Assembly (NCBI RefSeq): GCF_001638985.1
Contig: NW_017265143.1
Location: forward strand, 310,001-374,000
Length of the DNA stretch: 64,000 nt
Direction of reading: 5' to 3'
DNA from: Phycomyces blakesleeanus NRRL 1555(-)
Lineage: Eukaryota > Mucoromycota > Mucoromycetes > Mucorales > Phycomycetaceae
The stretch's first letter is position 1, and the number at the start of each line of letters is the position of its first letter. The notes beneath the pieces were generated by a model, which had not been told where the DNA came from, did no database searches, and saw only the letters and a list, made by a program, of their open reading frames with translations. The translations under genes were made by a program, and so were the position numbers. Shown piece after piece: positions 62,733-64,000 of the stretch.

Positions 62733-63145
62733 GAGGAGGACTTAGTATATGCCTGTTTTTTTACAGGACTTAATATAGGCCTCGGGTTCGGATTTCTTTT
62801 GATCCTTTTTTGTTTGAGTGGAGGACTTGATATGTACCTGATTATTTCTGATAGGTTTTGGTCTACGCCTCGGTTTTTGGATTTGATCCTTTTTGTTTGA
62901 GATAAGGACTTAGTATATGCCTTAGTTTCGGATTTCTTTTGATCCTTTTGGAGTGGAGGACTTAGTATATGCCTCGAGTTCGGATTTCTTTTAATCCTTT
63001 TGGAGAGAAGGACTTAGTATATGCCTGCCTTTTTTTTGCACAGGTCTTAGTATAGGCCTCGGGTTCGGATTTCTTTTGATCCTTTTGGAGAGGAGGACTT
63101 AGTATATGCCTGTTTTTTTTTACAGGACTTAGTATAGGCCTCGGT
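62733..63145 (+). repeat. Complex minisatellite with GGACTTAGTATATGCC core
   Basis: The core GGACTTAGTATATGCC (or ...TATAGGCC) occurs about nine times. It alternates with TCGGGTTCGGATTTCTTTTG and ATCCTTTTGGAG, giving composite units of roughly 50-95 bases. Copies differ by small changes. Frames within it have no sensible product. Confidence 0.9.
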
Positions 63146-64000
63146 TTTGGTTTTTGATTTTTCTTTTGGAACTTGCTTTTGGAACTTTGCATTGGACCCT
63201 TTCTTGGAAATCGACTTGGTTTTGAGACTTGGAGGTACGACCCAGACTTTGGACTTGAATAGAAATGCGCCTCTACTTTTGTATGTATATATGTATGTGT
63301 ATATGTATGTGTGTATGTATATGACTATGACTATTTGTATGTCTGTGTGTGTGTGTGTATAAGAAAGAAAAATAAAGAATAGAAATTGTGTGTGCTTGTG
63401 TGTGTGTATGTGTGTATGTATTTTTCTACTTCTCTAATTGTGTACTTCTCTACTTGTTTGTATATATCTGTGTGCTAGGACTAGTACTATACCAACACTT
63501 GGATAGTTTTGGACATTTGGACTTTGACTTGGACAAGACTCGGAATTGGACTTGGACATAAAAGCAAACCGTGGCTTGACCATTTCAGGGATTCTGCTAG
63601 TCTATGAGTTTCCACTTGAGATAGAGAGATAATTGTGAATATATTTTTTTTTGCTTCTTTTTTGCTTCTTTTTTGCATCTTTTTTTTGCATCTTTTTTTT
63701 TGAATTTTTTTTTTGTATCTTTTTTTGTATTTTTTTGTATCTTTTTGTATTCTTCTTGCTTGACTTGGTTCTTGCTGCTGTCATTCTTGCACAGGATTCA
63801 GGCTTCTGAATTTGCCGCATTATTGGAGTTGATAAGGCCGAATATGGCTTAAAAAGATAAAGAAGAAAATTAGTGAGAAAACGAGAAATATATTTAAATA
63901 TAGGGCAGGTTTGAATGACTGAAATAACATACCTTAATTGAGAGAATTTGTTTCGTAAGGAAAGGAACTTGGCTTGGAATAGGTAACATCATCTGAAGAG
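63146..64000. other. Low-complexity right edge
   Basis: TTGGAC-type words (63507-63560), GTAT/GTGT microsatellites (63278-63420) and long T runs with TTGCATC units (63640-63740) fill this end. No gene is supported. Confidence 0.5.

Noticed and set aside
62770..63080. Repeated GGGTTCGGATTTC resembling a tRNA B box
   Set aside because: The motif recurs in each minisatellite unit, with no A box or cloverleaf around it.

Overview
The window looks like nuclear DNA from a filamentous fungus of the early-diverging (Mucoromycota) type. The reasons are AT-rich intergenic DNA, many short GT-AG introns (mostly 45-150 bases), fungal-type genes (ERG2, Itc1-like, PMT, VPS74) and very dense simple repeats. 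A Phycomyces-like genome would fit, but that assignment is inference. I saw no rRNA, tRNA, CRISPR array or bacterial-style operon.

The left two thirds (about 2.87-42.65 kb) hold nine genes whose exon chains I could follow in frame from start to stop. They are an ISWI-partner subunit of the Itc1/ACF1 type (minus, 12 exons), the exosome nuclease DIS3/RRP44 (plus, 17 exons), a homeodomain transcription factor (minus), diphthamide synthesis DPH2 (minus, 11 exons), the Golgi adaptor VPS74/GOLPH3 (minus), a divergent protein O-mannosyltransferase (plus, 12 exons), ERG2 sterol C-8 isomerase (plus), an unrecognised acidic protein (plus), and a UCH37/UCHL5-type deubiquitinase (plus, 9 exons). The deubiquitinase carries about 760 residues of repetitive sequence in front of the protease. 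Before the first gene lies a decayed GC-richer patch.

The right third (42.65-64 kb) is gene-poor. It holds two F-box/LRR-like paralogues arranged tail to tail (48.65-53.21 kb), then a very long, nearly perfect inverted repeat (53.72-56.19 kb). Dispersed and tandem repeat families follow at 43.1, 44.9-45.6, 60.7-61.0 and 62.2-63.2 kb. A Tc1/mariner-type transposase fragment lies at 37.4-37.65 kb.

Functionally the genes are mostly housekeeping: chromatin, RNA decay, translation-factor modification, glycosylation, sterols and ubiquitin. VPS74, the PMT and ERG2 are neighbours and all act in the ER-Golgi system, but I see nothing that proves co-regulation. The least ordinary items are the repeat-UCH37 fusion, the PMT with an altered catalytic loop, the 0.8-0.9 kb-arm inverted repeat that keeps the same open frame in both arms, and a two-codon last exon in VPS74.
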